A stretch of 64,000 nucleotides of DNA from PNOJ01 sp016706845 (GTDB lineage: Bacteria > Krumholzibacteriota > Krumholzibacteriia > LZORAL124-64-63), in assembly GCA_016706845.1 (NCBI GenBank), contig JADJIV010000015.1, forward strand, positions 47,891-111,890, in the 5' to 3' direction. Shown here piece by piece: positions 20,452 to 29,740 of this stretch. Each line of letters starts with the position of its first letter. Positions within the stretch are counted from its first letter, which is position 1. The translations under genes were made by a program, and so were the position numbers. Under the pieces are notes generated by a model. The model saw only the letters and a program-made list of their open reading frames with translations. It had not been told where the DNA came from and did not search any database.

Positions 20452-21741
20452 TCACAGCCAGCCGCGGTCGTGGCAGGCCGAGGCCACGCGGTTGATCGCC
20501 AGCACGTAGGCGGCGTCGCGCAGGGACAGCTCCTGGCGCCGCGCCAGGTCGGCGACCGCGATGTAGGCGGCGGTCATCTTCTGGTCCAGCTTGCCCAGGA
20601 CCTCGTCCATCTCCCAATAGTAGTTCATGTTGCTCTGGACCTGCTCGAAGTAGCTGCAGGTCACCCCGCCGGCGTTGGCCAGGAAGTCCGGCAGGACGAT
20701 CACGCCGCGGCCGCGCAGGATCTCGTCGGCCTCCGGCGAGGTGGGGCCGTTGGCGCCCTCCAGCACGAGGCGGACGCGCGGGTGCACGCGGCCGGCGTTG
20801 TCGGCGGTGAGCTGGTTCTCCAGGGCGCAGGGCATCAGGATGTCGACGTCCTGCTCCAGCCAGGCCTCGCCCGGCAGCGCGGCGTAGCCCGCGGCCTCGG
20901 CGCGTGCGCGGTCGATGCCGCCGTAGCGGTCGGTCATCCCGCGCAGTTCGGCCAGGTCGACGCCGCCGTCGCGGCGGTAGGTGGCCGCCTCGCCGCGGCC
21001 CTCGTCCCAGCAGGACACCGCCACGGTGCGGCCGCCGATGCGCCCGTACAGCTCGATGGCGTGCTGGGCCACGTTGCCGAAGCCCTGCACGCTGGCCGTG
21101 GTGGCGTCGGGACGCACGCCCAGCTCCTTGAGCGCCTCGCGCAGCACGTAGACCAGGCCGTAGCCCGTGGACTGCAGCCGCCCGCGCGAGCCGCCCATGC
21201 CCACGGGCTTGCCCGTGAACTGGCCGGGGTGGCGGCCGCCGCGCATCGTCTCGTACTCGTCGAGCATCCAGAGCATGTGCTGCGGGCCGGTCATCACGTC
21301 CGGGGCCGGCACGTCGGTCTCGGGCGACAGCTCGCGGCCGAGCTGGCGGACCCAGCCGCGGCAGAGCGCCTCCTGCTCGCGCGGCCCGAGGTGGTGGGGG
21401 TCGCAGACCACGCCGCCCTCGCTGCCGCCCAGCGGGATGTCGACCACGGCGCACTTCCAGGTCATCCACATGGCGATGGCGCGCACCGTGTCGATGGTCT
21501 CGTGGGGGTGGAAGCGCACGCCGCCCTTGGCCGGCCCGCGCGCGTCGTTGTGGACGATGCGGAACCCCTCGAAGACCTCGATCCGCCCGTCGTCCATGCG
21601 CACCGGGATCGTGAAGCGCCGCTCGCGGGCCGGCGTGCGCAGGTAGGCGCGGGTGCCGGCGTCCAGCCCGATCAGGTCGGCGATCTTGTCGAACTGGGAC
21701 TGGGCCATGGCGAAGGCGTTGAAGGCTCGATCCGCGGTCAT
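20452..21741 (-). CDS. Glu/Leu/Phe/Val dehydrogenase-family protein with altered catalytic lysine
   Basis: 429 aa, the length of NAD-type GDHs. Substrate lysines in PAKGGVRFHP and M-T-W-K-C-A-V are present and the catalytic aspartate region is D-V-P-A-P-D-V. The expected catalytic lysine in P-x-G-G-x-K-G-G is glutamate here (IPLGGSEGGVVCDP). The NAD-binding half (VQGFGNVAQHA) is intact. The substitution may abolish amino-acid dehydrogenase activity or alter chemistry; a base-call error is possible (AAG versus GAG). In the lysine operon a working GDH would regenerate 2-oxoglutarate from the glutamate released by saccharopine dehydrogenase. It lies between two PEP/pyruvate-domain genes. Confidence 0.85.
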   Translation of the reverse strand: MTADRAFNAFAMAQSQFDKIADLIGLDAGTRAYLRTPARERRFTIPVRMDDGRIEVFEGFRIVHNDARGPAKGGVRFHPHETIDTVRAIAMWMTWKCAVVDIPLGGSEGGVVCDPHHLGPREQEALCRGWVRQLGRELSPETDVPAPDVMTGPQHMLWMLDEYETMRGGRHPGQFTGKPVGMGGSRGRLQSTGYGLVYVLREALKELGVRPDATTASVQGFGNVAQHAIELYGRIGGRTVAVSCWDEGRGEAATYRRDGGVDLAELRGMTDRYGGIDRARAEAAGYAALPGEAWLEQDVDILMPCALENQLTADNAGRVHPRVRLVLEGANGPTSPEADEILRGRGVIVLPDFLANAGGVTCSYFEQVQSNMNYYWEMDEVLGKLDQKMTAAYIAVADLARRQELSLRDAAYVLAINRVASACHDRGWL

Positions 21742-21787
21742 CGCACACCTCGTGGTTGGTTCGCCGCCCGGCTCCCGGGAGCCCGGG

Positions 21788-24783
21788 TCAGGTGGATTGC
21801 GGCCGCAGCACCACGCCGCGGCGGGAACGCCCGTCGATCAGCACCTGCAGAGGAGCCTCGAGGCGCAGGTGGTTGAGGTGGGCCGTGCGCGCGACGGGCG
21901 ATTGGCCGAGCAGCCAGCCCCAGTCGAGCTTGCCGCCGCCGCTGCTGGCGTTGACGGTCAGGTACCCGATCCGGAACGACGTCAGGTTCTGGAAGAAGTG
22001 CGTCCCCTGGCTCGGGGTCACGCGGAAGTCGTCGAGGTCGGTCTCGACGATCACCGCCGCGCCGGAGATCTGCGACCACTCCACCGGCACGCCCAGCCAG
22101 CGGTCGCTCGAGCCCCAGCGGCCGGGCCCCACCAGCAGGTAGGGCCGGCCCTCGGCGCGCAGGCGCCGGTCCAGCTCGCCGACCTCCTCCGCGATCGCCG
22201 GCGTGCAGCCGCGGTCGAAGCGGCCGGGGTCCACCAGCACCACGTCGTGGATGTCGTCGTAGGTCCCGTTGCCCAGCGCCACGTCGGTCGCGATCACGAC
22301 GTCGTCACGCGCCGCCAGCCCGTCGGGGATGCGCGGCGAGGCCATCTCGGCGGCCAGCGGCCGGATCTGCAGCAGGCCGAACTCCGCCGGCTCGCCGCCG
22401 GACGGCAGGTTCGCCGCGAACTCCAGCTCCACGGCGCAGCTCATGCAGCGCCGCCCCAGCTCCAGCAGGAAGGCGAGCACGTCGGCCAGCGGGTAGAGGT
22501 CCGCCTTCAGCACGTGCGCGAAGGTCACCAGGCGGGGCCCCGTCCGCCCGATCCCATCGTAGACGGCGTCGTTCTCGGGATCGTAGACCGAGCCCACGGC
22601 GTGCAGGGTGCCGTGCCGCTCGGCGACGTCGAGCTCGAGCGCCTCCACGTTGGCGTCCTCGCGCAGCGTCGGGTAGGCGTCGGGGTCGCCGACGTCCAGG
22701 GCCTGGAAGGTGCGCTGGCTGTTGGCCAGCGTGTCGCCGATGGTCGAGAACTGGTAGAGGCGGCGCGGCGCGCGCGGCGAGAAGCGCAGGCACTGGCCGC
22801 CCTCGACCACGGTGCGGCCCAGGCCCAGGGCCACCAGCGCGACGCCGTCCTCGGGGCGCATCGCGTCCGTCGGGTAGTGATTGGTCGAGTGGGCCACGCC
22901 GGCGAAATCGGGGTACACCCAGTGCTCGTGGCGCCGGCCGACCACCTGCTGGATGATCACCCCCATCTTCTCCTCCTCCACCCGGTTGCTCGTGGCGGCC
23001 AGGTAGGTCTTCGCGCCGCGCGTGAAGGTCGAGGCGTAAACCAGCTTGATGGTGTGACATAGCTGGTCGAGTCGCACCGCGGGATCGGGGTGCGAGTTGG
23101 GGATCATGTAGGTCTTGTAGACGCCCGCGAAGGGCTGGTGCTGCGCGTCCTCCAGCTGGCTGGACGAGCGCACCGCGAGCGGGTAGCGCACCTGTTCCAG
23201 GAAGATGCGCAGGTCGTCGTGGATGGGCGCGGGCAGGTCCGCGGCCAGGAAGGCCGCGGCGACCGCCTCGTCGTCGTCGGTGTGCAGGGCCAGCTCGCGC
23301 AGCCGGCCCTGGTCCAGGAAGGCGTCGAAGACGTCGGTGGCGACGACCGCGGTCGGGGGCACCCGCAGCCGCAGCCCCGGGAACTGGTCGCCGATGCCGT
23401 AGCGGCTCAGGACGTGGTCCATGAAGGCCAGGCCGCGGGCCTTGCCGCCGAGCGAGCCGGTCCCGAGGCGCGTGAAGCCGCCGGCCGCGTCGAATTCGCG
23501 GCGCGAAAAGTCGGCGACCACGCCGCGCCGCGACTGCTCGCGGTACCAGCCGACCGTCTCGATCAGGAACTCGCGCAGCTCGCCGGCCGAGGCGAACTGG
23601 CTCGCCTTCAGCGGCTTGATCAGATTGGCCAGCGCGAACTTGGTGCGGGCGCGGAACCAGTTGGAGAAGTGGTCGCGACGCGCGTGGAAGAGCAGCGACT
23701 CGTCGGGCGCGCGGCGATCTCGCGCAGCAGCGACCGCGAGTTGTGGGCGCGCCCCACCTCGGTGCCGTCCGGCAGGCGGAACACGAAGTCGCCGAAGCCG
23801 AACTGGTCGCGCATGAAGGCGCGCAGCTCCATCAGCAGGCTGGGCGACTGCTTGTCCAGGAACAGGGCGCCGGCCGCCTCCGCGTCCGCCCGGCCTTCGG
23901 GATCCGACGACTGGATCACCACCGGCAGCAGCGGGTCGTCCCGCTTCAGCCGCCGCACCAGCTCGAGGCCCGCATCGGCGCGCAGCTCCCCGGCCCAAGG
24001 GAAGCGGGCGTCGCAGACGGCGCCGAGCAGGTACTCCCGGTAGCGGCCGTAGAGGTCGAGCGCCTGCTCGAAATCGGTGGCGAAGAGGATCTTGGGGCGG
24101 GCCCGCATGCGCAGGAGCTTCTGCGACAGGTTGACGCTGTCGGCCATCAGCTCCTGGGTCTGCCGCATGACCTCGGTGTAGAGCATGGGCAGGTAGGCCG
24201 AGTAGAAGCGGACCGAGTCCTCAACCAGCAGGATGCAGCGCACGTCGCTGGTGCGCGTGTCGTCGTCCACGTTCCAGCGGTCCTCGACCTGCTTGACGAT
24301 GGCCAGCAGGAGCCGCACGTCGCCGGTCCAGATGAAGGAGCGGTCGACGGCCCCGGCGTCCCGATCGGCGAGCGCCTCCAGCTCGCGGTCGTTGTAGCCC
24401 AGCACGACGACCGGCAGCTCGGGCTTGATCGCCTTGGCCCGGCGGGCCAGGGCGCAGGCGTCCATGTCCCCGAGGCGGGTCATCGTCAGCAGCAGGTCGT
24501 AGTCGCTGGCGCCCAGGAGCGCGAGCGCTTCCGCCCCGCCGGTGGCGCGCCGGATCTGGGGCGCCGCGCTGAGGTTCAGCTCGCGGTACTCCGCCAGCAT
24601 GACCTCGGTCAGGCGGCCGCCCTCCTCCAGGGTGAAGGCGTCGTAGAGGCTGGCCACGAGCAGGATGTTGCGGACACGGCGCTTGATCAGCTGCTCGAAG
24701 CCGGCCTCGCGGTCGTAGGTGCTGTCCTTGAGGCGGGACCAGGCCTCCTCGAGGGCCTGGTCGCGCGAGGCCCGTGTCGCCAT
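21788..24783 (-). CDS. Receiver-like - PEP/pyruvate-binding (PPDK_N) fusion protein, one frameshift
   Basis: About 998 aa after repair. Residues about 35-170 and 185-340 look like two divergent response-regulator receiver domains (RNILLVASLYDAF..., RCILLVEDSVRFY...VVIQSSDPEG...FLDK). The first lacks the usual phospho-acceptor context, so phosphorylation is uncertain. The C-terminal 550 residues are the ATP-grasp PEP/pyruvate-binding module (SLGGKARGLAFMD, V-R-S-S-S-Q-L-E-D, VIIQQVVGR, ELEFAANLPSG...LLQIRPL) and the shared block VGPGRWGSSDRW ... S-Q-G-T-H-F-F-Q-N-L. The frame breaks at about 23705-23712 (LLREIAA then PDESLLFHARRDHF); one missing base explains it. It follows the ALDH gene by about 35 bases in the same operon. 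Confidence 0.8.
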
Positions 24784-24817
24784 CGTCGCCTCCGTGTTGC
24801 GCCGCCCGTCGTCCCGG

Positions 24818-26362
24818 TCAGGGATGGAACTCGACTCCTTGCGCCAGGTGGACCTCGCCGCCCCAGTTGATCGTGTTGGTCTGCCGGCGCATGTAGCTCT
24901 TCCAGCAGTCGGAGCCCGACTCGCGGCCGCCGCCGGTCTCCTTCTCGCCGCCGAAGGCGCCGCCGATCTCCGCGCCCGAGGTGCCGATGTTCACGTTGGC
25001 GATGCCGCAGTCCGAGCCGCGGTAGCTGGTGAACGCCTCGGCCTCGGCCACGCTGTCGGTGAAGATCCCCGACGACAGGCCCTGCGGCACGCCGTTGTGC
25101 AGGGCCAGCGCCTCGTCGAGGTCGCGGTACTTCATGACGTAGACGATGGGCGCGAAGGTCTCGGCCTGCACGATCGGCGCGTCATTGGCGATCTCGACGA
25201 TCGTCGGCAGCACGAAGGTCCGGTGGCCGAACGGCGGGTCCATCGCCTTGCCGCCGTAGACGACGCGGCCGCCCTGCGCCTTGGCCGCCTTGACCGCCGC
25301 CTCGTAGTCGGCCACGGCGCCCTCGTCGATCAGCGGGCCCATCAGCGTCGCGGGGTCCAGGGGGTCGCCGACGCGCACCTTGCGGTAGTTGGCGACGAGC
25401 TTCTTGAGGAACACGTCGTAGATCGACTCGTGGATGATCAGGCGGCGGGTCGAGGTGCAGCGCTGGCCGGCGGTGCCCACGGCGCCGAAGAAGGCGCTGG
25501 CCAGGGCGCAGGTCAGGTCGGCCTTCTCGGAGACGACCAGCGCGTTGTTGCCGCCCAGCTCCAGGATGGTGCGGCCGAGGCGCTCGCCCACCACGGCGCC
25601 GATGCGCTTGCCCATGCGGGTGCTGCCGGTGGCCGAGATCAGCGGCACGCGCGCGTCCGCGACCAGCCGCTCGCCGATGACCGCGCCGCGGCCGATCACC
25701 GCGCAGGACACGCCCTGCGGCACGCCGTTGCGGCGGAACACCTCGTTGGCGATGTTCTGGCAGGCGATGGCGCACAGGGGAGTCTTGCTGGAGGGCTTCC
25801 AGACGGCGACGTCGCCGCAGACCCAGGCCAGGGCGGTGTTCCAGGCCCAGACCGCGACCGGGAAGTTGAAGGCGGTGATCACCCCGACCACGCCGAGCGG
25901 GTGCCACTGCTCCATCATGCGGTGGCGGGGGCGCTCGCTCTGCAGCGTGGGGCCGCTGAGCATGCGGCTCTGGCCGACGGCGTAGTCGCAGATGTCGATC
26001 ATCTCCTGGACCTCGCCCAGGCCCTCGCTGCGGATCTTGCCCATCTCGAGGGAGACCAGCTGCCCGAGCGCGTCCTTCTTCGCGCGCAGCGCCTCGCCCA
26101 GCTGGCGCACGACCTCGCCGCGCCGCGGCGCGGGCACCTCGCGCCAGAGGACGAAGGCCGCCTCGGCCTTGCGCATCATCTTCTGGTAGTCCTTCGCGGA
26201 GGCCTGTTCGACGCGCGCGATCACCATGCCGGTCGTCGGGTCCACGACGTCCAGGAAATCGCCGCTGTCGGCGAACCACTCGCCGCCGGCGTTGGCGCCC
26301 TTGAGCTCGCGCCCGAGATCCAGCGCCTTGAAGATCCTGTTCACCTGCTGACGCGTCGCCAT
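24818..26362 (-). CDS. Alpha-aminoadipic semialdehyde dehydrogenase (ALDH7-like)
   Basis: 514-aa NAD(P)-dependent aldehyde dehydrogenase. Active-site cysteine C302 in A-G-Q-R-C-T-S-T-R-R and general-base glutamate in L-E-L-G-G-N-N. The sequence around them, including the terminal GGEKETGGGRESGSD segment, is of the ALDH7 (antiquitin) type that oxidises 2-aminoadipate 6-semialdehyde. Substrate assignment is strengthened by its position directly after the two saccharopine-pathway genes (stop of one and start of the next two bases apart). ATG at 26362. Confidence 0.88.
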   Translation of the reverse strand: MATRQQVNRIFKALDLGRELKGANAGGEWFADSGDFLDVVDPTTGMVIARVEQASAKDYQKMMRKAEAAFVLWREVPAPRRGEVVRQLGEALRAKKDALGQLVSLEMGKIRSEGLGEVQEMIDICDYAVGQSRMLSGPTLQSERPRHRMMEQWHPLGVVGVITAFNFPVAVWAWNTALAWVCGDVAVWKPSSKTPLCAIACQNIANEVFRRNGVPQGVSCAVIGRGAVIGERLVADARVPLISATGSTRMGKRIGAVVGERLGRTILELGGNNALVVSEKADLTCALASAFFGAVGTAGQRCTSTRRLIIHESIYDVFLKKLVANYRKVRVGDPLDPATLMGPLIDEGAVADYEAAVKAAKAQGGRVVYGGKAMDPPFGHRTFVLPTIVEIANDAPIVQAETFAPIVYVMKYRDLDEALALHNGVPQGLSSGIFTDSVAEAEAFTSYRGSDCGIANVNIGTSGAEIGGAFGGEKETGGGRESGSDCWKSYMRRQTNTINWGGEVHLAQGVEFHP

Positions 26363-26364
26363 GG

Positions 26365-27714
26365 TCACTCGCCTCCCTGGTGTCCGGAATCCCGCTCTGT
26401 CCACACCGTCTCCTCCCGGCAGACGATGCCGAGAGTCTCGAGTTCTCCGAGGATCGGCCCGTAGAATTCGGCGCTCACGGGCCGCGCGACGCCCCGGGCC
26501 GCGAACGCGCCCTCCAGCGTCAGTCGCACCGCGACGGCCAGCGGCAGCGAGACCGTGCGGGCCATCGCCGAGTCGCCGCCTGGCTCGCCGAAGGCGACCA
26601 GGCTGGAGGTGATCATCTCGCGGCCGCCGTCGGGCAGGGCCGCCACGAACTCGTGCTTCATCGCGATCATGTCGCGCTCGCCCGGCGCGTAGATCAGCTT
26701 CGCCAGCATGGCGTCGCCCAGCACGTCCAGCGGGCAGCCGCGCGCGCGGGCCAGGGGCGTCTCGTCGCAGAGGCCCAGCCAGCGCAGGTTCGCGACCGGC
26801 AGGGCGTCGCGGCACAGGCCCAGCCGGCGGGCGACCGCCGCGTCGGCGGGCTCGCCCGGCGCGCCCCCGGCCAGGCGCCGCAGCAGGTCCGCCGCCGTCG
26901 CCGGCGCCAGGTCGGTCGGCGCCAGATCGAGCAGCCCGAGTCGCCCGTAGTGGTGCAGGCAGTCGCACCAGCCGGGATTGCGCAGCGTGCCGCGGAACAT
27001 GGTGCGGATCCCCTGCAGGCCGTAGATGTCGATGTAGGAGATCGAGTCGCGGTTGGGGTAGGCCTCGAAGTCCCCCGCCCCCTCGACGTGCAGCAGGTGC
27101 ATGTCGCGGAACAGCCGCGCCCCCGGCACCGTCACGAGTTCGCCGTGGGACAGGTAGCGGGCGTCGTTGCGGCCGGCCATCAGCACGCCGCGGGGCGCCC
27201 AGGAGAACTTGTAGCCGAAGGGGTTGTCGTTGGCCTCGGGCGCCGGCAGGCCGCCGCAGTACGAGCGGAACGACAGCAGCCGCCCGCCGCGGGCGCGCAC
27301 GCCGTCGATGACGCGCATCGCGGACATGTGGTCGATCCCCGGGTCCACGCCGATCTCGTTCAGCAGCAGCACGCCCCTGGCGCGGGCGGCGGCGTCCAAG
27401 GCAGCCGTCTCCGGCGCCACGTAGGAGGCGGTGGCCATGTGGCGGCCGGCGTCCACGCAGAGACGCGCCACAGCCGGATGGAACGGCGGCGGCGCCAGGC
27501 TCACCGTCAGGTCGTGCGCGGCCACCAGCTTCGCCACCGCGCCGGTGTCGCAGACGTCCACGGCCAGCGCGCGCCCGTGGGGGTGGCCGTCGATCATCGC
27601 CGACGCGCGCCCCGGCTCGAGGTCGCCCTGGGTCACGCCGAAGCCGCGGTCCAGGAGGTAGCGCACCAGCGGCCGGGCCACCATGCCCGCGCCCAGGACC
27701 AGGACCTTCTTCAT
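26365..27714 (-). CDS. Saccharopine dehydrogenase (glutamate-forming, LYS9-like)
   Basis: 449 aa. Splits saccharopine to glutamate and 2-aminoadipate semialdehyde. N-terminal Rossmann fold VLVLGAGMVARPLV, then T-V-S-L-A-P-P-P-F-H, NEIGVDPGIDHMSA and S-F-R-S-Y-C-G-G-L-P-A-P-E, all hallmark LYS9/AASS C-terminal-domain features. ATG at 27714 overlaps the stop of the reductase gene by four bases (ATGA), showing translational coupling. Together with the upstream and downstream genes it forms a complete saccharopine route for lysine. Confidence 0.92.
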   Translation of the reverse strand: MKKVLVLGAGMVARPLVRYLLDRGFGVTQGDLEPGRASAMIDGHPHGRALAVDVCDTGAVAKLVAAHDLTVSLAPPPFHPAVARLCVDAGRHMATASYVAPETAALDAAARARGVLLLNEIGVDPGIDHMSAMRVIDGVRARGGRLLSFRSYCGGLPAPEANDNPFGYKFSWAPRGVLMAGRNDARYLSHGELVTVPGARLFRDMHLLHVEGAGDFEAYPNRDSISYIDIYGLQGIRTMFRGTLRNPGWCDCLHHYGRLGLLDLAPTDLAPATAADLLRRLAGGAPGEPADAAVARRLGLCRDALPVANLRWLGLCDETPLARARGCPLDVLGDAMLAKLIYAPGERDMIAMKHEFVAALPDGGREMITSSLVAFGEPGGDSAMARTVSLPLAVAVRLTLEGAFAARGVARPVSAEFYGPILGELETLGIVCREETVWTERDSGHQGGE

Positions 27715-29024
27715 GCCCGGCTCCCCCGGTCGAGGAATTCGGCGAGGTAGGCGTAGCGCGGCGCCAGCTCGCCCCGGTGGACGATCACCGCGCGCTTGAG
27801 GTGCGGCGGCAGGTCCAGGTCGAGGAAGTCGGCGGACCAGTCGCAGTTGCCCAGGTCGCCGACCATGTCCTTCAGCACGGTGCTGAAGTGCTCGCTCGCC
27901 TCGCGCGGCAGCTCGCACGGCAGGTTGTCGACCGCCATCACGACGATGCCGCGCCCCTCGACGCCGTCGCGCACCTCGCCCGCGACGGGGTCCACCACGT
28001 AGCAGGGGGCGTCGGGCTGCGTCGCCTTGACGCTGATCTGGATGCTGCCCTCGATGTCGATGCTGATGTCGCCGACGACCTGCAGGCGCGGCTCGCGGCC
28101 GTCGCGGAACTGCGCGGCCGCCCAGTCCGCGGTCAGCAGCCGGGGGTAGCGCTCGGTCCAGAAGATCGTGTTGACGAGCAGGTCGAGGTGCGGCAGGTGC
28201 TCGGCGAAGCAGCCGTCGTAGCCCTCGGGATGGTCGTAGTAGTCGCGCAGCACGAACGGGCGGCCGTCGCGGGGGCGCACCATGTGCTGTTCCTTGAACT
28301 CGCAGACCACCAGCGGCTCGGCGGCGGCGGCCGCGGCGGCGGGGAGGTCCGCCGGGGCGACCCTCGTCACCGGCAGCCAGGACAGGACCGTCTGCACGCC
28401 GCGGGCCACGTTGCCATAGCCGGCGACGCCGATCGTCAGCGGCGCGTCGAGCGGCCGGCGTTCGCGGCGCAGGCGCTCGCCGATCCCGCGCAGGTGCGCC
28501 TCGGCGGCCGAGAGGTCGCCGTACGCGTGGGGTGGGAGGATCTCGGCCAGCGGAGTCGCGACGCCGCGGCCCTGCAGGCGCAGTCCCAGCGCGCGCAGCG
28601 CCTCGATCGTGCCGGCGTAGCCGGCGTGCACGCTGAAGAAGATCAGGCGGCGGTTGTGCTCGTCGGCGATGCACTCGTAGTCGACGAGCGTGCAGCCGTG
28701 GCGCAGGTACTCGCGCAGCAGGGGCATGTTGCGGGCCTGCCCCTTGATGACGTGCGCGAAGTTGACGTAGACCCTGCCCGGCCGGTAGAGCGCCGGCGGG
28801 ATCTCCTTCACCGCGATCACGATGTCCGCGTCCAGCGCGGCGTCGGAGACCTCGACCCCGGCCTCGCGGTATTCCTGGTCGGCGAAGACGCGGATGGGCG
28901 AAGGCTGCACGACCAGGCGGTGCCCGAAGCAGGCCTGGATGCCGGCCGCGTCGGCCGGCGTCAGGGGTACGCGGCGCTCCCACTTGCTCTTGTCCTCGAG
29001 TCGGATGCCGATGGTGGCGGGCAA
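27711..29024 (-). CDS. Lysine-ketoglutarate reductase-like (saccharopine-forming, LKR/LYS1 family)
   Basis: 437 aa; condenses lysine with 2-oxoglutarate to saccharopine using NADPH. It begins I-G-I-R-L-E-D-K-S-K-W-E-R-R-V-P-L-T-P, has the alanine-dehydrogenase/PNT-like N-terminal half (YVNFAHVIKGQ, L-V-D-Y-E-C-I), then the cofactor segment G-V-A-G-Y-G-N-V-A-R-G and the VNTIFWTERYPRLLT block typical of the LKR domain of AASS. Start assigned to a TTG (29024) since GGAGG sits six bases upstream and no ATG fits. First gene of the operon; promoter proposed at 29081-29110. Confidence 0.9.
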   Translation of the reverse strand: MPATIGIRLEDKSKWERRVPLTPADAAGIQACFGHRLVVQPSPIRVFADQEYREAGVEVSDAALDADIVIAVKEIPPALYRPGRVYVNFAHVIKGQARNMPLLREYLRHGCTLVDYECIADEHNRRLIFFSVHAGYAGTIEALRALGLRLQGRGVATPLAEILPPHAYGDLSAAEAHLRGIGERLRRERRPLDAPLTIGVAGYGNVARGVQTVLSWLPVTRVAPADLPAAAAAAAEPLVVCEFKEQHMVRPRDGRPFVLRDYYDHPEGYDGCFAEHLPHLDLLVNTIFWTERYPRLLTADWAAAQFRDGREPRLQVVGDISIDIEGSIQISVKATQPDAPCYVVDPVAGEVRDGVEGRGIVVMAVDNLPCELPREASEHFSTVLKDMVGDLGNCDWSADFLDLDLPPHLKRAVIVHRGELAPRYAYLAEFLDRGSRA

Positions 29025-29080
29025 GGCGGACCTCCGGGAGGCGGCGACGGCGCCGCCGGCAAGGGGGAAGGGCTCGGGCC

Positions 29081-29110
29081 AAACTAGGCAGCCGGAACAG
29101 CCAGCGTCAA
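29081..29110 (-). promoter_or_regulatory. Promoter of the lysine/PEP-domain operon
   Basis: Minus strand TTGACG, 18-base spacer, TAGTTT, about 60 bases before the first gene of the seven-gene operon and just after a strong terminator of the preceding unit. Confidence 0.5.
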
Positions 29111-29130
29111 CCCGCGCGAGCGCGGGCATG

Positions 29131-29159
29131 AAAAAAGGCGCCCCCGCGGGGGGGCGCCT
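29131..29159 (-). terminator. Rho-independent terminator
   Basis: Minus-strand stem AGGCGCCCCC / GGGGGCGCCT with a four-base loop followed by a T-run. It ends the transcript of the PepSY-like and DUF4920-like genes that stop at 29179. Confidence 0.85.
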
Positions 29160-29178
29160 GCGGCCGCAGCGAAGGGAT

Positions 29179-29736
29179 TCAACCCCGGCGCACGAGCACG
29201 GCGTAGACGACGGGCAGGACGATCCCCAGCAGCATCAGCACCCCGCCGCGGCCCACGAGTCCCTTGCGCCCCTTGACCAGGAAGATGCCGGTCACGGCCA
29301 GGATGATCAGGACGGCGGCGTAGGCGTCGGCGATGCCGGTCCAGGGCGCCTTGCCCTTGTTCAGGTGCATGAAGTTGAAGTCGTAGAGCAGCGGCCGCTT
29401 CACGTTGCCGCGCCGCACGACCTCGCCGGTCACCAGGTTCACGTCGATGGTCCCGTCCTGGACGAAGACCTGCAGCAGGTCGCGGTCCGCCCGCCAGGTC
29501 TCCTTGACCGGCTCCATCAGCGCGAGGCGCTCCAGGACCAGGGGCGTGACCACCTCGGTCTCGCCGTCGCCGGTCGGCTCGATGCGCGAGTTCTGGACAT
29601 AGGCGGCATGGCTCGGATCCCAGTGGTGGACGTGGTTCACGGCGATGCCGCTGACCGCGTACACGAGGGTCAGACCCACGGCGAAGAACCCCAGCTCCCG
29701 GTGCAGCCAGCGGCAGACCTTGCGGAACCCGTTCAC
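29179..29736 (-). CDS. PepSY-associated membrane protein
   Basis: 185 aa with two to three hydrophobic segments: one near the N-terminus (ELGFFAVGLTLVYAVSGIAVNH) and two at the C-terminus (AAVLIILAVTGIFLV, VLMLLGIVLPVVYAVLV). Between them is a periplasmic PepSY-like stretch (DLLQVFVQDGTIDVNLVTGEVV). The R-x-L-H-R-E-L-G-F-x-A-V-G-L-T start is typical of PepSY-TM proteins, often tied to metal or electron-transfer functions. GTG start at 29736 chosen as it follows the upstream stop and a GGAAG site; an ATG at 29781 would overlap the neighbour. Exact role unknown. Confidence 0.75.
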   Translation of the reverse strand: MNGFRKVCRWLHRELGFFAVGLTLVYAVSGIAVNHVHHWDPSHAAYVQNSRIEPTGDGETEVVTPLVLERLALMEPVKETWRADRDLLQVFVQDGTIDVNLVTGEVVRRGNVKRPLLYDFNFMHLNKGKAPWTGIADAYAAVLIILAVTGIFLVKGRKGLVGRGGVLMLLGIVLPVVYAVLVRRG

Positions 29737-29740
29737 CCGG

